A DNA stretch of 64,000 nt from Tubiluchus corallicola (Eukaryota > Priapulida > Priapulimorpha > Priapulimorphida > Tubiluchidae): the NCBI GenBank assembly GCA_030141605.1, contig JAQGDQ010000379.1:161673-225672 (forward strand). The letters run 5' to 3'. This document shows, in pieces, positions 10,881 through 22,070 of this stretch; the first letter of the stretch is position 1, and each line of letters opens with the position of its first letter. The position numbers and the translations under genes are program-made. The notes under the pieces are model-generated. The model made no database searches and was not told where the DNA came from. It was given only the letters and a program-made list of their open reading frames with translations.

Positions 10881-13800
10881 AGAAATTTTACACCTTAATG
10901 TCTACAGTCTCACACTTACCCAAAACATCATAACAGTAACCACCACAAAAATAAATGTAAGTACAATTTATAGCAGCATCAGAGGCCATAAAGGCTATCA
11001 TATTCAAGTTGACCAAACAAGGCTAGTAGGCACTCATTGTAACTGGCCACACACAAAAGGAAGGAGGAAATATAAGTACAGAGTTCCAGAGACCCAATTA
11101 AATCTGTATAGGCCAGCATTTTTTTCCTTAAAAAATACCCATGTACGGTTATTGAGAATGTGTGAGTAATGATTCAATAAACATAGTTATAAAATTTATT
11201 TCGAACAATTTGACTGTCTTAGCAGCCATTCTTAGCTATATAAAACATGTAGCTATGTTTTTGTTTTAGAATAAATTAATGAGTTGTTAGAACAGCTGAA
11301 ACTTCTAACATAAATTTTATAACTATATTTACTGCACAGTAAATGCTATCACTGCCGAGTTACCCTTAATTTCGTATAAGAGTATCAACTAAAATATCTG
11401 AAAGAATTAAATAAATATGGTCTAATTCTAGATCAGGGTCAAACTCAGGATCTTCTAACACACATCTTGCAGATGGCTTACGAGCTTTTTTTGTATACCG
11501 ATCAATGGCATGTTCTTGCATCATCTTAGCCTACATTTTGTTAGGATTTGGGTGGTGCTGAAATCAGTGAATTTTTCCAGCTCGTTCAGTCAAAGTCAAT
11601 CACAATCGAAAAAGTCTATCACAGAGTTCAGAGTTTTCGAGTTGCTGCTTGATCATAGCAATCAATAAATTACAAGCTACATGACTGTTTCCCACACTAA
11701 ATTTCAAGGGCTTGATAGATTCTTTATAATATTTCAGCAATACTTCGATGTTGTTAACTGTTCTGTACTGTTACTCGTTGTACCTCAGTTTTTCTACCCT
11801 TCCAGTAAAAGTTTATGTACCACCCTGTAAGTACTCTAATTATTGTAGATCACTTACCCTCACTCACAGGCATTTCTTCCAACAATAAGAAATACAATTA
11901 AGTAATTGCAGAAGTCTATAAGTTGCTTGACAATTCTCCGAAAACTGAAATAAATGCAACAAAAATTAAGAAATACACTCCTACAAAACCAAAAACAACT
12001 TCATTCCAATTAATGAAGACATTTTAAGTAATTAATAATTTTCTTTTCTAATTACATTTAAGTATTTGAAGCCAGTAAGCAAAATGCTGAGTAACAGAAG
12101 TTTGCATGGAAAGTTTTTCCGGACATAGTTTAACATTTCCTTTTCATTCGCCGATTTACGTTGTGCTTATATGATGTCATGTAATGGCATGGTCGAAACA
12201 GTATTGCGGGAGATTTAAAAGGAAAATAAACAAAAATCCTTTCAACACAAGTATGCTATACGCATAAAATTGCTATAAAGTAAGAGAATTTTTAAGGCAA
12301 TTTTTCTGAAATCTACTTCAGGTACCTCTTTTCTTGTCCTTTAAATTCAATTAAATGCAAAAGTAACAGTACAGTGCGAATCAAAAATGTTACCATGCAT
12401 ATCTTATGTTTGATTGTCTTTTCAAAATAGGCAGAATTAACAATACATTGGGTCTGCAATATATACATGTTTTTTATGATGCCTCATTTCATTGTAATTG
12501 TTTGTCTTTTATACCCAATAAATCATATAAATCGTTGAATAAATTAAAATAAATGTTAATTATTTAACACATTCTTTTACATTAACATCCTATCGTCACA
12601 GGTCTGTAAAAACTGAATTTAAAATAACAAATGTATTATGCAACCATACCGTAGATTAGATTTAACTGCATACACAAGCATTCAAATGCAGTGCAAAAAC
12701 AAAAATTTCTCACTTAAGTCAGTAGTCGTTTACAACTTTTGCATGCTTGCAATAAGTATTTTACATCTTTAACCATAAATTAATTAAAATGCAAATGGTA
12801 TATCAAAACGGGACAACTGATATTAACTGACCTCATGACACTTAGAGTACTGTAATATCACATTTATGCTGCCGAAGAAACAGTTAATGAATGACGCAAC
12901 TTCACAAACATACCAAAATTTTAGAACTCAACACTGAAAATTTATGACAAGGACTAATTACATATTTGCACAGCAACCAAACGACCATTTATGTACATAG
13001 CATAAATAACACGTCTTAAAGCAGTTGCTCTAATTTGCAGTCCATTAGAAAATTTGATTATACTACAGCTGATTGTTGTTTCAAATGGTTACAGAACATG
13101 GCGCCTCATTTTCCCTCATAATCTTATCCAACTAGCTCGAAGAAGTCATTTGAAAGTAAAATATTGAGTCACCTTGGATAGACAGAAACTCATGATGTTC
13201 AGTGAAGTTTCAGATTTTTCAAAAACTTCACAGCTTCACAGACAAAATGCCAAACAAAATAGGACTGAACTGTTCTCAAACATGAAGACAGAAATTTAAC
13301 AAGAAATTATCAAATTATCACATACACATACTTAATAAACAAGATTACTAACTATTAAACAGGCCTATCTAAGGATTTTTATGTATAAAAGACAATATAT
13401 AAATACATGCAGCATTGTGCATTACAAAGACCGATATCGGTTACAAGAATTTAGTAGGAGATGTGAGAAATATAAAGAACCTACTTAAAAATGATCAAAA
13501 TATATACATGCAATTTTCAAACGTTAGAAATATTGATGAATTCACAAGCTTGCGAGTACAAAGATCTATGACAAAGGTTCTCTTATTCAAAATTTCTGTA
13601 AGTGAAAAACTGCAAATGCATAGTCAGGTGGGCCTTTTCTTCAAAATTGAAAAGTAGATACAAAAAGGCCCTACTGTTTAAGATTTGCTTCTTGTGTCTA
13701 CGTCTCTTTGGGTAGCTTTGCAAGTAGACCATCAGACACTTCTACGACAAATAAAAAGTAACAGGACAATTTCTCCCAACAGTAACAGGACAATTGTTCC

Positions 13801-14941
13801 CAATCGGCAACTGCACTAGAGAGTACAATCGACTCCTTCTATATTCACATCAATGCAACGCAAAGAGGAATCATTTCTTTATAGCAGTTACTGCAGCTAT
13901 TACTTGTCCAATTTTAGCTTGCACAGCTATACCCTATTATATATAGCACTAAGCAATTTATTACATAATCTAGTAGAACACATTATCTGCAGACATTGCT
14001 GGTTTTTGCTGTTTTGCTTAAAGTTTCAATGAATGTAACTGATGGACATTTGACAATGATGATCACCACCACTGAACATTTGCAGTTACTAAAAATGAAT
14101 ATGGCTGCACACTTTCTTGAATGAAAAGGTGACTCTCTTTAGTAGATTACTTAATATTGTTCTATTTTGCAATACAATTAGGCAATGAATTTGAGGTATA
14201 GTACTTCTACTTCGCCTACACTTATGAAGTGTATTAGGAGTATACTCAATTTTTTGAAAAGCATAGGATATACAATATTATTGTGAGATGGAATAATTAT
14301 ACTACATCTTTATGCACATGCAGCTGTGGCAAAATATAAAGTATGCAACATTCAACCAGTTCTAATCAGAGTTAAGTTTCCAGTACAGGGTGTCCACAAA
14401 GCCTTTTATTTTTTATGTTGCCTAAAAAATTAAGGTATTATGCTGTTATTCATGCTATGTATTGTATATACGTATATGTAAATACAAAAAAGGGGTACAA
14501 ATATTCTGTAATGGGGTTTGTTTCCAGCTCCAGCAATGTCGCTTAATGCATTTTCATTTTTTTTTCAGAATAAAAATTAATTAATACTTTTAGTCATTAG
14601 TACATTTAGTAGTACTAGTGGTGATTTAGAAATACTTGTTGAACTTACATGTGTTCAATTTTTATATAAAAATGCACTTGTTTGGTCTATTATGCACTAC
14701 ACTTTTTAGAAAGAGAATTTAAATGCTTTCCATTTTATCGTAGAAATGCAAGCGCATGCTTTCAGATTCTATGTAATTTAGTTTGGAGCCCCAGGGCCCA
14801 GGAAAATTGTTTCAAGAGGAATCCAGTGACATTCTGAATCTTGAGAAAGTGAGGAACTATAGGAATTTATGTTGGTTGGCCTCTGGTTTTTGCTTTGGTG
14901 TGCATCTGGAACATTAGCTGTTTATTGATGTCACCGCTTCC
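10881..14941. other. Gene-free AT-rich stretch
   Basis: I see no exon with family similarity or paired splice sites. A possible old inverted-repeat element lies at 11183-11326 (16-bp perfect arms ATAGTTATAAAATTTA). A short tandem duplication, agtaacaggacaatt, occurs at about 13759 and 13783. Otherwise nothing recognisable. Confidence 0.6.
11183..11326. repeat. Short inverted-repeat element
   Basis: ATAGTTATAAAATTTA at 11183-11198 is repeated in perfect inverse at 11311-11326, with weaker symmetry continuing inward for about 20 bp (both arms have ...CTGT). It could be a decayed MITE; no clear target duplication is visible. Confidence 0.5.
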
Positions 14942-15169
14942 CTTCACTATTCTAAAAGCTTGGACGGCGTCGCCTCTTCCCTTCACTATTCTAAAAGCTT
15001 GGACGGCGTCGTCTTTTCCCTTCGCTATTCTAAAGGGTTGAACAACGTCGTCGCCTCTTCCCTTCACTATTCTAAAAGCTTGGACGGCGTCGTCTTTTCC
15101 CTTCGCTATTCTAAAGGGTTGAACAACGTCGTCGCCTCTTCCCTTCACTATTCTAAAAGGGTGAATGAG
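14942..15169. repeat. Minisatellite with 81-bp higher-order unit (39 + 42 bp)
   Basis: Units start cttcactattctaaaagctt or cttcgctattctaaagggtt: 14942-14980 (39), 14981-15019 (39), 15020-15061 (42), 15062-15100 (39), 15101-15142 (42), then a partial unit. The pair 14981-15061 and the pair 15062-15142 are identical 81-bp higher-order repeats, so the last expansion is recent. The array is GC-rich against an AT-rich background. Open frames on both strands follow from unit lengths divisible by three. Confidence 0.9.
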
Positions 15170-17039
15170 ATCTTATTGATTTCATCTGTATCTGAGTCTG
15201 TACTCAAAATAAATATATAATCTTTCATAATATGATCTTTCTGCTAACCCTGGCATACTTCTTGTTGCTTTCTTCACTGTATACTTTCTAATTTTCATAT
15301 CAATTCTTGTCAGTTGGATTCAAGATGACACCAAATAGTTGAATCATAGCTTGATACACATGGTTAACATTTTAGTGTCTATGTGCTTGATTTTATGGTA
15401 AAAAATATTGTCAATAGGCTTGAAAGGGATAAGAATAATTCCTGTTTGACATTTCATAGCAAAATCAATCTCCAGAAAAGTACTTATGTTGCTTTTCCAA
15501 TGTCAGCCATACTGCCGGACTGTCTAATTTCTTCTTTCAGTCACAAGTTTACCAAGCTATATACAAGTTTTTTTTTGGTTATCTAAAATTTCGTCAAAAC
15601 ATTGTTTTAGCAATGCCTACAAAGCTGACTGCTGCATATCGCACCAATGCATGCAAAGGGGATGGCTACAGATTTGGCAGATGATTCAGGTCACAAGCAT
15701 TGAGTGCAAAATTTTCACAACTTGTACCCTAACATGCAACTGTGTTAATCTCACTCATTCTACGTTCTCGTTGATAACTAATTTGGCTTCAACAGCTGAT
15801 TTGCCCTCACCATGTTTGCTTTTACTTTCATTGTGTGTAGCGAGGGCTGCTACAATGCACAACATATAACAAAAATTTAGAATGGCAACTTCACTAAAAG
15901 GATTTCATCCGCTGTGTAAGCAGCAGCACTGATTCATCACGCCTGTGAAAGGAACAGTGATGACTCTGACACAGTCTTATCCACAAAAATCTAGGATAGT
16001 ACTACTTTAGTGTTTTGCATTATATGCAGATTTTCTTGGATTCAAAGTCACATCACTGTGAACTCCTTTTCACTTTCATGAGAAAATTTTCTATCGTGAC
16101 AAACCGGTGCTTTGTGTTGATTAAAGCATCTGCGCGAACTCTTAATGGATAGACTTTGATGTGCAGATTTTCGGTCGCACAACAAAGTCAGATTATCGAA
16201 TGTTATTAGCAAGGCCAATAAAAGTTGTGACACTAAATTTAAATGTTCTCTGTCTTAGATTTAGACATACATACATGTGACGCAACAAAAAGTAACTACT
16301 AGTAGAACAAGTCACATCTTTATACCCTAAAAACTCATCTTTTTCTCTAAAACTCTCCCCGAACACTGCTAAGAATTTAAATATTTAAAATTCTGGGGGG
16401 AGTTAGTGCATTTATAAAATCAATAATATACTGAAATTAAATACATACAATAGAACACAGGTTAAAGTACAGCGATTATTTCATCCATAACTTGCTAAAA
16501 AGTCTTTGAAAAACCAGTAAAATGAAGAAGATGCATATGCTGGAGCCTTACCTATTTTCCAATAGTCTCACTTTTTGAAGAATGAATGTTATTCCTTTGA
16601 ACAACACCTCAGTCTGAGATAATTAACTGGATCTCATTAGTCAATTTAACACTGCAGACCTAAGTAAAGTAATTTGATGTTTCCATACTTGATGAATTAT
16701 TACAGATAGCACAATTACGTTAGCTGGAAACCTGCGCAGTAGTTTCGTAGCTTCCACACGGTATTCAATAACACAACATTTTATAATGCAAATTATCAAC
16801 TTCCAACACTAAGTTCGCATTCTTCGCGAGTTAGCTATCCAACCAACCATAACCGATAAACCCATATTATCTGTGGCGGCACCTATACACTGCATTGCTC
16901 ATTTACGCACAACGCTCATAGATAAAGGAGTAAACGACCGTCCCAGGGCTGGTACTTGGGGCACTAATTACTTATTACTAGGATGCGAGACAATTCAATA
17001 CAAACATTTGTGCACAAGATATTTCGCCACAAAACATTT
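15170..17039. other. Gene-free stretch
   Basis: No supported gene. A hairpin lies at 16361-16404: outer arms AACTCtCCCC and GGGGgGAGTT, inner arms AGAATTTAAA and TTTAAAATTCT. The small open frames here lack family similarity or codon bias. Confidence 0.5.
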
Positions 17040-17460
17040 GTACACTTGAGTATGCGTGCGTTGTTTGTTCACCACAGTATGTTATTCTTAAAAATGCTTT
17101 AGAAAAAACTCAATGGAGGTGTATTCGTTTATCAATCTAACTCTGTTTCTTCTCTTGAACAACATCGCGATACTATAGATCTTATTAACTGTTATAAAGT
17201 CATTAGTGATAGTTCTGTTTTGCACAGTCACAATTTTTTCTAGACTGCTATGTGATTTAGATAGACACAATTCTAAATTATTTCTACAATACTCACACAC
17301 TAATATCAGAGCTCATATCTTCTCTTCTCATGTTGTGGACCCTTGGAATTCACTTCAGTAGTGAATCAGTTGATGCATCAAATCTGTCACAGTTTCGCAA
17401 ATTGTTGAGGAGAGACCGTCAATAACCATGTTATGGTTATATTTATTTTTTTTATTTATT
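17040..17460 (+). pseudogene. Decayed LINE ORF2 C-terminal fragment and 3' end
   Basis: Plus-strand translation in shifting frames gives EYACVVCSPQYVILKNALEK, then SSLEQHRDTIDLINCYKVI, and finally VVDPWNSLQ...SQFRKLLRRDRQ. These match the usual C-terminal path of Jockey/CR1-superfamily reverse transcriptases (YASVVWSP..., then WNSLP...). Several stops and frameshifts are visible, so it is dead. Its 3' end runs into the T-rich tract at 17441-17484. A related copy lies at 40050-40490. Confidence 0.8.
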
Positions 17461-17484
17461 TTTTTTTATTTTTTTTTTTTTATT
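17441..17484. repeat. T-rich tract joining two retroelement tails
   Basis: Nearly pure T with scattered A. On the minus strand it reads as an A-rich tail directly after the 3' end of the R2-like element. On the plus strand it follows the LINE fragment, so the two elements meet tail to tail here. Confidence 0.6.
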
Positions 17485-17754
17485 TTGTCAGATTTCACAG
17501 GCGTCGGATCTGTTCACCTGTGTGATTTTTGACTCGAGTCAAACTTGCCAAATTCCAAATTCTTCCGTAAAGATACGGAATCCGTCAATTCCGTGGGAAC
17601 TGGATTTCTCCAGACCCAACAAAACTCGCCTTTTCGATACCGTAAAGGTACGGTATCCACCGGCTACTCATAGAGTAGTCGGATTTCCCCTAGGTATAAA
17701 CCTTTCACACATTTGGATGTAAGAACTCGAGTGACATCCTGCGCAGGAGATGAC

Positions 17755-19813
17755 CTAGGTCTCCCTCCTTTGCCTTCCCAGGAACTTTCTAAACACCATA
17801 CATGAGCCTCTAATCACCGAGCGGACTAGTTTGGCTCTGACGTTCAGAAGACCGAGTGTCTTCAGGAGAACGTCGTTCTCTCCTCCTGCCCATTCCCCAC
17901 GAAAGCCCACACAGATGCCGTGCGACGAGGCAGTGGCAGAGCCGCACCGCTGTTTGACGGCATCGAGGATCGGTTCGTACTTCAGGGCCTTGTCCCTGCA
18001 CCTGGCCCTAAGCGAGTAGATGTTTCCTGCTGCCGAGATGGTCGGATCGATAACGTACGTATGACCACCTTTGGTCGCCAGGATGTCTGGGTGGTACCTT
18101 GTTCTGTTGATCTCGAACCAAGGTTCCCTGACGACCGTAAAGCCCTGCCCCTTCAAGGCTTCGGCGAGCACCTCGCACAGTGCATTGTGCCTTCGTGATA
18201 TGGCATTGTTTACTGTTATGCACTGTTGAAGTACGTGAACCTGACTCTCTGCATGTCTCCCGCACCTGCGACATCTCCTGATTGCATTGGGTTGTCCTCT
18301 CGTGGTGTTAACTCTAACTGGTAGAGAGTTGGTGATCATCTTGAGAACCAAGATATAATCACCCCCGCTCAGGAGTGTGCTGCTACGTAGGTAATGGGTA
18401 CTCAGTGGGTCAGCAGACACGGCTGCAAAACCCTTCCCATGCACTTTACCGTTGAATGCCGATAGATGTTTGCGATCGTTATCCCTTTTTGCACGATTTA
18501 TGTCTTTTGCGTTACTGTAGGCTTCGAGGCTCGCCACCCTCTTAGCCCACGCAAGCTCCCTATTCCACACTGGAGCAGATGCACTCATGTTCACCAGCGG
18601 ATCTGGTGAGGCCTGCAATCGGCTGAGCATCTTGACTTTCATCAAAGGAACATCCTTTTCAAGACAAGAAAATCCCAGCCCTCCCTTCTTCATTGGCATG
18701 TAGAAGAATGCATTCGGGACATCCGTCGCCATATGAAGTATACGTTTTAGGCTTGATCTTATAAGCCTGTCTGCTCCCTTGAGGCCATTCATATGAACCT
18801 CACATATACGGAAGTGGTATGTCAGACGCGGAATCACATATTGTCTGATCATATCCACCTTTTGTTGAGGTTTGAGTGGTGCCCCTTCCACTCTTATAAG
18901 CCATGCTTTAAGGGACTTGGTGTCCATGGTGGGTCGTCCCTTAGCAGTCATAGGAATTCCCAGGTATTTGTATGCGTCACTGACTCCCAGCATTGGAATA
19001 GGAGTCTGGCTGATCTCCCATGTGGGTTCTATTAGCACTTTCATAGCCTTTCGTCGGTATGCCTTGACTAGTCTCATGGCTTTGCATTTGTTGGCGTTTA
19101 AAGCCATGCCTCGTTTCGTGAAGAAGCCATTGGCTGTCTCCAGCAAAACTCCCATGCCATGTTTTGAGCCTGACATTAGGACTAGGTCGTCGGCAAAACC
19201 AACTATAGCCACTTGGTGCTCGTCGATCCCATAGCCAAATCGAGAACCGACTTTCGAGATCAGTTCGTCGATTACCAGGTTGAAAAGCAGGGGTGATAGC
19301 GGGCATCCCTGCTTAACACCTGACGTGATGCTAATACGGCGGGTATTTGCTTCCGGTATCGATATCCGTGTAGCAGCACCCGTATACATATCCCCAATGA
19401 TTTGCTGAACCTGCTCTGGAAGGCCGAACCTTCGCATTGCCCTCACGATCGAGGTGTGAGGAACCGTGTCGAACGCCTTTGCTAAGTCGAGGAATGCGAT
19501 GTTTAATTCCCTATGACTTGCTCGGCCATGCCGAATCACGGTGTTTAGGAGAGTCAGGTTTTCGGAACAGCCGTCTCTTGGTTGGAAGGCTCTCTGGAGT
19601 GGGTTGAGCTTGACCGTTGCCTGGATTCTGGTGGTTAGAATCTTGGCATACCACCTGAGCAATAAGGATCCGATTGTGATAGGCCGCCAGTTACTGACGT
19701 CCTGCAAGCCCTCAGCAGACTTGGGGAGGAGGGTGGTACGGCATTCCTTCAGGCTGTTTGGGACCTTCTTTAGGAATTGCCATACCTTGAAGACAAGGGT
19801 TATCGCACCCTTG
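17755..19813 (-). CDS. Reverse transcriptase core, CCHC knuckle and restriction-like endonuclease (R2/NeSL type)
   Basis: This is the native part of an open frame that begins at 20043 and runs through the two-letter spacer; stop TAG at 17755-17757. Visible RT blocks are NWRPITIGSLLLRWYAKIL, AFLDLAKAFDTV, SGVKQGCPLSPLLFNLVIDE and the catalytic FADDLVL, followed by KCKAM and KYLGI. After the thumb comes a knuckle CRRCGRHAESQVHVLQQC (C-x2-C-x7-H-x4-C), then the endonuclease signature RYHPDILATKGG...YVIDPT with PD and D residues. Such proteins nick target DNA and copy their own RNA onto it. The frame is intact, with no stop or frameshift from 19813 to the end. N-terminal residues derived from the spacer should not be taken as part of the protein. 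Confidence 0.85.
19306..19813. repeat. 508-bp direct duplication inside the retrotransposon, inner copy
   Basis: Identical to 19952-20459 except for one visible change (C in 'cggccatg' versus G in 'cgggcatg', giving Gly or Ala). It covers the RT region from the SGVKQG motif back to GAITLVF. The duplicates are direct, offset by 646 bp, and separated by the two-letter block 19814-19951. Confidence 0.95.
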
Positions 19814-19951
19814 TTTGTGGTTTGGTGTTGTGTTGTGGTTTTGGTTTTGTTGGTGTGTTGGTGTGTGTGTTGTGGGGTGGTTTGTTTGGTGTGGGGTTGG
19901 TTTTGTGTGGGTTGTTTTGGGTGGTTTGGGTTTGTTGGGTTTGGTGGTGGT
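19814..19951. repeat. Two-letter (G/T-only; A/C on minus) spacer
   Basis: 138 bases with no A and no C on the plus strand, irregular rather than a simple repeat (ttgtggtttggtgttgtgtt and so on). On the retrotransposon sense strand it is A/C only, which cannot contain any stop codon in that direction, so it is open in all three minus frames and inflates the ORF at 17755-20043. It lies exactly between the two 508-bp copies. Confidence 0.95.
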
Positions 19952-20459
19952 TCCCTGCTTAACACCTGACGTGATGCTAATACGGCGGGTATTTGCTTCC
20001 GGTATCGATATCCGTGTAGCAGCACCCGTATACATATCCCCAATGATTTGCTGAACCTGCTCTGGAAGGCCGAACCTTCGCATTGCCCTCACGATCGAGG
20101 TGTGAGGAACCGTGTCGAACGCCTTTGCTAAGTCGAGGAATGCGATGTTTAATTCCCTATGACTTGCTCGGGCATGCCGAATCACGGTGTTTAGGAGAGT
20201 CAGGTTTTCGGAACAGCCGTCTCTTGGTTGGAAGGCTCTCTGGAGTGGGTTGAGCTTGACCGTTGCCTGGATTCTGGTGGTTAGAATCTTGGCATACCAC
20301 CTGAGCAATAAGGATCCGATTGTGATAGGCCGCCAGTTACTGACGTCCTGCAAGCCCTCAGCAGACTTGGGGAGGAGGGTGGTACGGCATTCCTTCAGGC
20401 TGTTTGGGACCTTCTTTAGGAATTGCCATACCTTGAAGACAAGGGTTATCGCACCCTTG
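19952..20459. repeat. 508-bp direct duplication inside the retrotransposon, outer copy
   Basis: Partner of 19306-19813. The outer copy is joined correctly to the upstream pre-RT sequence, and the inner copy to the downstream catalytic core. Confidence 0.95.
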
Positions 20460-20868
20460 CTTACCCTCCGGAGGGCTTGCATCGTGACCCCCCTATCCGG
20501 ACCAGGAGACGAATTGGACTTCATGGCTTTGAATGTTTTTGCCACTTCCTCTTGTGCTATGGGAGCACAGAGGCTGTCTGGATCTTCACACGGTTTGAAG
20601 TCCTCGATGGGTTCGTCGTCCGGTAGGGAAGGTTTCTCGAATCTCTGGATGTACGTTTGCTCTATGCAGTCGATGGGAGGATACTTGACTTCCAGGGGTG
20701 CATCATCGAGTATGACGTTCGCAAGCTTGCGTCTATCTCTTTGATACAGTCTCTGGTACGTCTTATACCTTTCCCTCCTGCGTTTTTGGCGGTTAGCGGG
20801 TCGATCGGGAGCTCTCCTAACAGGACGAGGTCTTAGAGTTCGCAAGCTAGTTACTTTGAACTCATGAG
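20460..20868 (-). pseudogene. N-terminal part of the same retrotransposon ORF (pre-RT region)
   Basis: Minus strand, open from about 20874, encoding a basic stretch RQKRRRERYKTYQRLYQRDR, then an IQRFEKPS segment and SNSSPGPDRGVTMQALRR, which leads into the RT. This is the usual region just before the RT of R2/NeSL-type proteins. The frame continues through the outer RT copy (20459-19952) up to SGVKQG, then enters the two-letter spacer and loses the catalytic core. It is therefore a broken copy as assembled. Confidence 0.75.
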
Positions 20869-21510
20869 TCATTTTGACACATAGGTAATTTGGACACAAG
20901 ACGTTTAGACACATGGTTCATTTGAGTACAATGTAATTAGAATGCTTGAACACATAGCTATTTGGATGGAGGTATTTTGAACACAAGGCTATTCCTGCAT
21001 TGCTATGCACTGTAATTTTCACTCATTATACCGATTGTCTGTGAAAAGTGCTGCTACCATAAAACTTCAAGAATAGGGTATAACCAAATAGGCAATTTTG
21101 CTAAATGGTACGATCTCCCAGTTGAATCCACCTAGTATCTTTGGTGTCTAAACACTTAATGTAATCAAATGAGCTATTATATGTCTAAATATCCTGTTTT
21201 TTACCTATTGTCCAAATGTCCTATGTGTCCTAAACCCCTAGTGTCTAAACAGCTTACGTGTACAAATAACCTACATAATCAAGTCATCATGTGTCCAAAT
21301 GTCCTGTGTGTCCAAATTTACCTTGTGTTCAGATGTCCTATGCATCCAAATTACCTTGTGTCCAAATGTCCTATAATATATATGTGTCCAAATCATCTTG
21401 TGTCCAAACTAGTCTCACCTAATGTCTAAATAGTCTATGTGTCCAAATTACTTTGCATCCACGTGTCCAAAATATTTGTGTTGAAATAGTCAATATGTCT
21501 AAAACCCCTG
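20868..21510. repeat. Fold-back-like repeat: inverted arms of short tandem phrases
   Basis: The left arm (20868-20990) carries 'gacacaagacgtttagacac', 'aatttggacac' and similar phrases, the reverse complement of the right arm (21170-21510), which has 'gtgtctaaac', 'gtgtccaaatgtcct', 'tgtccaaatt'. A non-repetitive centre (about 20991-21165) separates them and includes the block shared with 1735-1850. Arms built of short tandem units around a unique centre are the layout of fold-back elements. The 5' end of the R2-like element abuts the left arm at about 20868. Confidence 0.65.
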
Positions 21511-21520
21511 TAACCATTAA

Positions 21521-21832
21521 TAGGGGTGAGCATTCTAAGCCAGAAAGCGAATTCGAATCAGATAGAATTTGCGACTTTCAAACTTTAATCAAACCAAATT
21601 TCGAATTAAATCGAACTCAGTTTTAAAGATATTCGATAAATGTCTAATAAATAATAAAAAATGTCTCACAAAGATCATGCATATTATTTGATTTTATTCT
21701 GCAGGAAAAACATTAATAATTTGTTTAAAAGTTTTGCACAGTAATTGCAGCTAAATTGTGCTGGTTGTATAATGGCTCAAATGTTTTGATGATAAAGAAT
21801 GTATGTAGCTGAATGGTTGAATTATTTGAATC
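21521..21832. mobile_element. Second copy of the hAT-type MITE, right end lost in microsatellite
   Basis: It starts TAGGGGTGAGCA and aligns, in inverted orientation, with 10872 down to about 10600: shared phrases include 'ccagaaagcgaatt', 'gatcatgcatat', 'taatttgtttaaaagttttg' (one or two changes), 'gcagctaaattgtgct'. Similarity stops at about 21832, where trinucleotide repeats begin. A possible target duplicate is ACCATTAA (21513-21520) versus ACCATTAG (22185-22192), which would place the microsatellite inside the element; the matching terminal repeat is not recognisable there. Confidence 0.75.
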
Positions 21833-22070
21833 AACTGTTGTTGTTGACGTCGCCATCGTCGTCGTCCTAGCTGTTGAAAGTTGTTGTTGTGGTGGTGGTC
21901 GTCCTGTGTTGTTATTGTTGTCATCATCGTCGTCATTGTCACCACTGCCGTCGCTGCTGTTGTTACTACTGCTTGCTCTTGTTGTTATTATCATGACTGT
22001 TATTATAGCAGTTGTTGTTATTACTATTATGATCATCACTACCAATCTACCACCATCGCCACAGTTCATC
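21833..22070. repeat. Degenerate trinucleotide (GTT/GTC/GTG) microsatellite
   Basis: About 240 bp of mixed gtt, gtc, gtg and att triplets. Several overlapping open frames on both strands are repeat artefacts. A short GT/GC dinucleotide run follows at 22200-22232. Confidence 0.9.

Larger units (their letters stand above)
17485..20868 (-). mobile_element. R2/NeSL-type non-LTR retrotransposon, 5'-truncated and internally rearranged
   Basis: On the minus strand the element runs from about 20868 (5', inside a tandem repeat) to about 17485, where an A-rich tail begins. Order: pre-RT basic region, reverse transcriptase, CCHC knuckle, restriction-like endonuclease. That order and the endonuclease place it with R2/NeSL/CRE-like elements, not with APE-endonuclease LINEs. 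The expected N-terminal zinc finger/Myb target-binding part is missing, probably by 5' truncation. A 508-bp RT segment occurs twice with a two-letter spacer between, so the copy as written cannot make one continuous normal protein. GC content is well above that of its surroundings, suggesting a young insertion. The flanks are not ribosomal DNA. Confidence 0.85.

Noticed and set aside
17810-19306. Short open frames opposite or beside the retrotransposon ORF
   Set aside because: Shadows of the high-GC coding frame; no family similarity.
19541-20054. Plus-strand open frames of 60-142 codons with Val/Gly/Trp/Cys-rich ends
   Set aside because: Antisense of the RT plus translation of the G/T-only block.
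17485-20868. Insertion into 28S rRNA gene, as for canonical R2
   Set aside because: Neither flank resembles ribosomal RNA.
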